Part shown: piece after piece, positions 63,756-64,000 of the stretch | Layout of the letters: every line of letters begins with the position of its first letter | Position numbering within the stretch: the stretch's first letter is position 1 | Origin: Cupriavidus laharis | Lineage (GTDB): Bacteria > Pseudomonadota > Gammaproteobacteria > Burkholderiales > Burkholderiaceae | Length of the DNA stretch: 64,000 bases | Reading direction: 5' to 3' | NCBI RefSeq assembly: GCF_914271435.1 | Contig: NZ_CAJZAI010000016.1 | Span: 1-64,000, forward strand | Notes under the pieces: generated by a model | Told to the model about the DNA's origin: nothing | Database searches by the model: none | The model's input: only the letters and a program-made list of their open reading frames with translations | Translations under genes and position numbers: made by a program

Positions 63756-64000
63756 GGTTGTCGTGTGGTATCGGCGCTGATGGCAGCGCGCGCAGCATTA
63801 GAGCGTTCAGGAATGAGCGGCGCACGCGGACGGGCGGACGCGGCGTGCCGCCGGCGTCCCTTCTCGCCCCCCGTGCCCGAGAATTGGCGGTAATCATACC
63901 ATCGCGACCCGGCCTTCCGGCCGCTTCGGCAGTGGGTTCCACGGCATTTTTCCGGGGCGGTTTTCCTTTGCGAGCGGCCATTTACGAGCGTTTCCGCAAG
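63756..64000. other. Region upstream of smc to the window end
   Basis: No supported gene is visible. A minus-strand frame opens at 63981 with a basic N-terminus but overlaps smc by 125 bp and looks like a shadow. A minus-strand stop codon (TAA near 63982-63984, after codons reading LRKRS) could be the 3' end of a gene entering from beyond the window; it is too short to name. Confidence 0.3.

Noticed and set aside
63631..63981. 116-residue minus-strand frame at the window end
   Set aside because: It overlaps smc by 125 bp in another frame, and its C-terminal part is a shifted reading of smc codons.

Overview
This window is a high-GC (roughly 63-65 percent) stretch of a betaproteobacterial main chromosome. 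The best fit is Cupriavidus or Ralstonia. The evidence is the prpC-acnD-prpF-prpD order of the 2-methylcitrate cluster (the arrangement known from Ralstonia eutropha), the conserved rpsB-tsf-pyrH-frr-uppS-cdsA-dxr-rseP-bamA-skp-lpxD-fabZ-lpxA-lpxB-rnhB run, the smc-zipA-ligA-def run, and the divergent ppsA/ppsR pair. I see no insertion sequence, integrase, CRISPR array, tRNA or rRNA gene. Gene density and codon use look uniform, so this is core genome rather than an island.

Layout. 1-5643: 3' end of the propionate (2-methylcitrate) operon on +. 5845-13638: a mixed block with a periplasmic type II asparaginase (+), a PaaI-like thioesterase (-), a DUF1289 protein (+), a MOSC/glutamine-amidotransferase pair (-), a membrane-anchored penicillin-acylase-family hydrolase (-) and an aldehyde dehydrogenase (-). 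13806-21789: an unrecognised 204-residue protein (+), a YbiT-type ABC-F protein (-), a queE-queD-tadA-ldcA set (-), an MFS exporter (+), a DUF1993 protein (-) and a small cysteine-motif protein (+). 22002-25760: guaB, a membrane protein and guaA (-). 25874-30460: an EamA transporter, a DUF4124 protein, ratA/rnfH (-) opposite smpB (+), a REP-like palindromic element, and an SPFH/NfeD pair (-). 30635-34202: ppsA (-) divergent from its regulator ppsR (+). 34216-50378: a TrmH-family methyltransferase and then, against the coordinates, the long translation / isoprenoid / outer-membrane-biogenesis cluster read from rpsB down to rnhB. 50724-56051: map, glnD and an RsuA-family pseudouridine synthase with an unusual arginine-rich repeat domain (+). 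56151-63755: smc-zipA-ligA-def (-).

How the genes work together. The prp genes take propionyl-CoA through 2-methylcitrate to 2-methylisocitrate. guaB and guaA convert IMP through XMP to GMP. QueE and QueD act in the queuosine precursor pathway next to TadA, which makes inosine-34, so two wobble modifications are encoded together. The large minus-strand cluster joins translation factors (S2, EF-Ts, RRF), UMP kinase, undecaprenyl and MEP-pathway isoprenoid enzymes, CDP-diglyceride synthesis, RseP, the BamA/Skp outer-membrane assembly route and the LpxD-FabZ-LpxA-LpxB lipid A route.

Limits. I found no convincing new defence or mobile system. The least explained items are the repeat domain of the pseudouridine synthase (54510-55133), the 204-residue protein at 13806, the small cysteine-motif protein at 21388, the membrane protein placed between guaB and guaA, and a perfect 20-bp palindrome between ratA and smpB. 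Product names rest on motifs and family memory; no database search was run.
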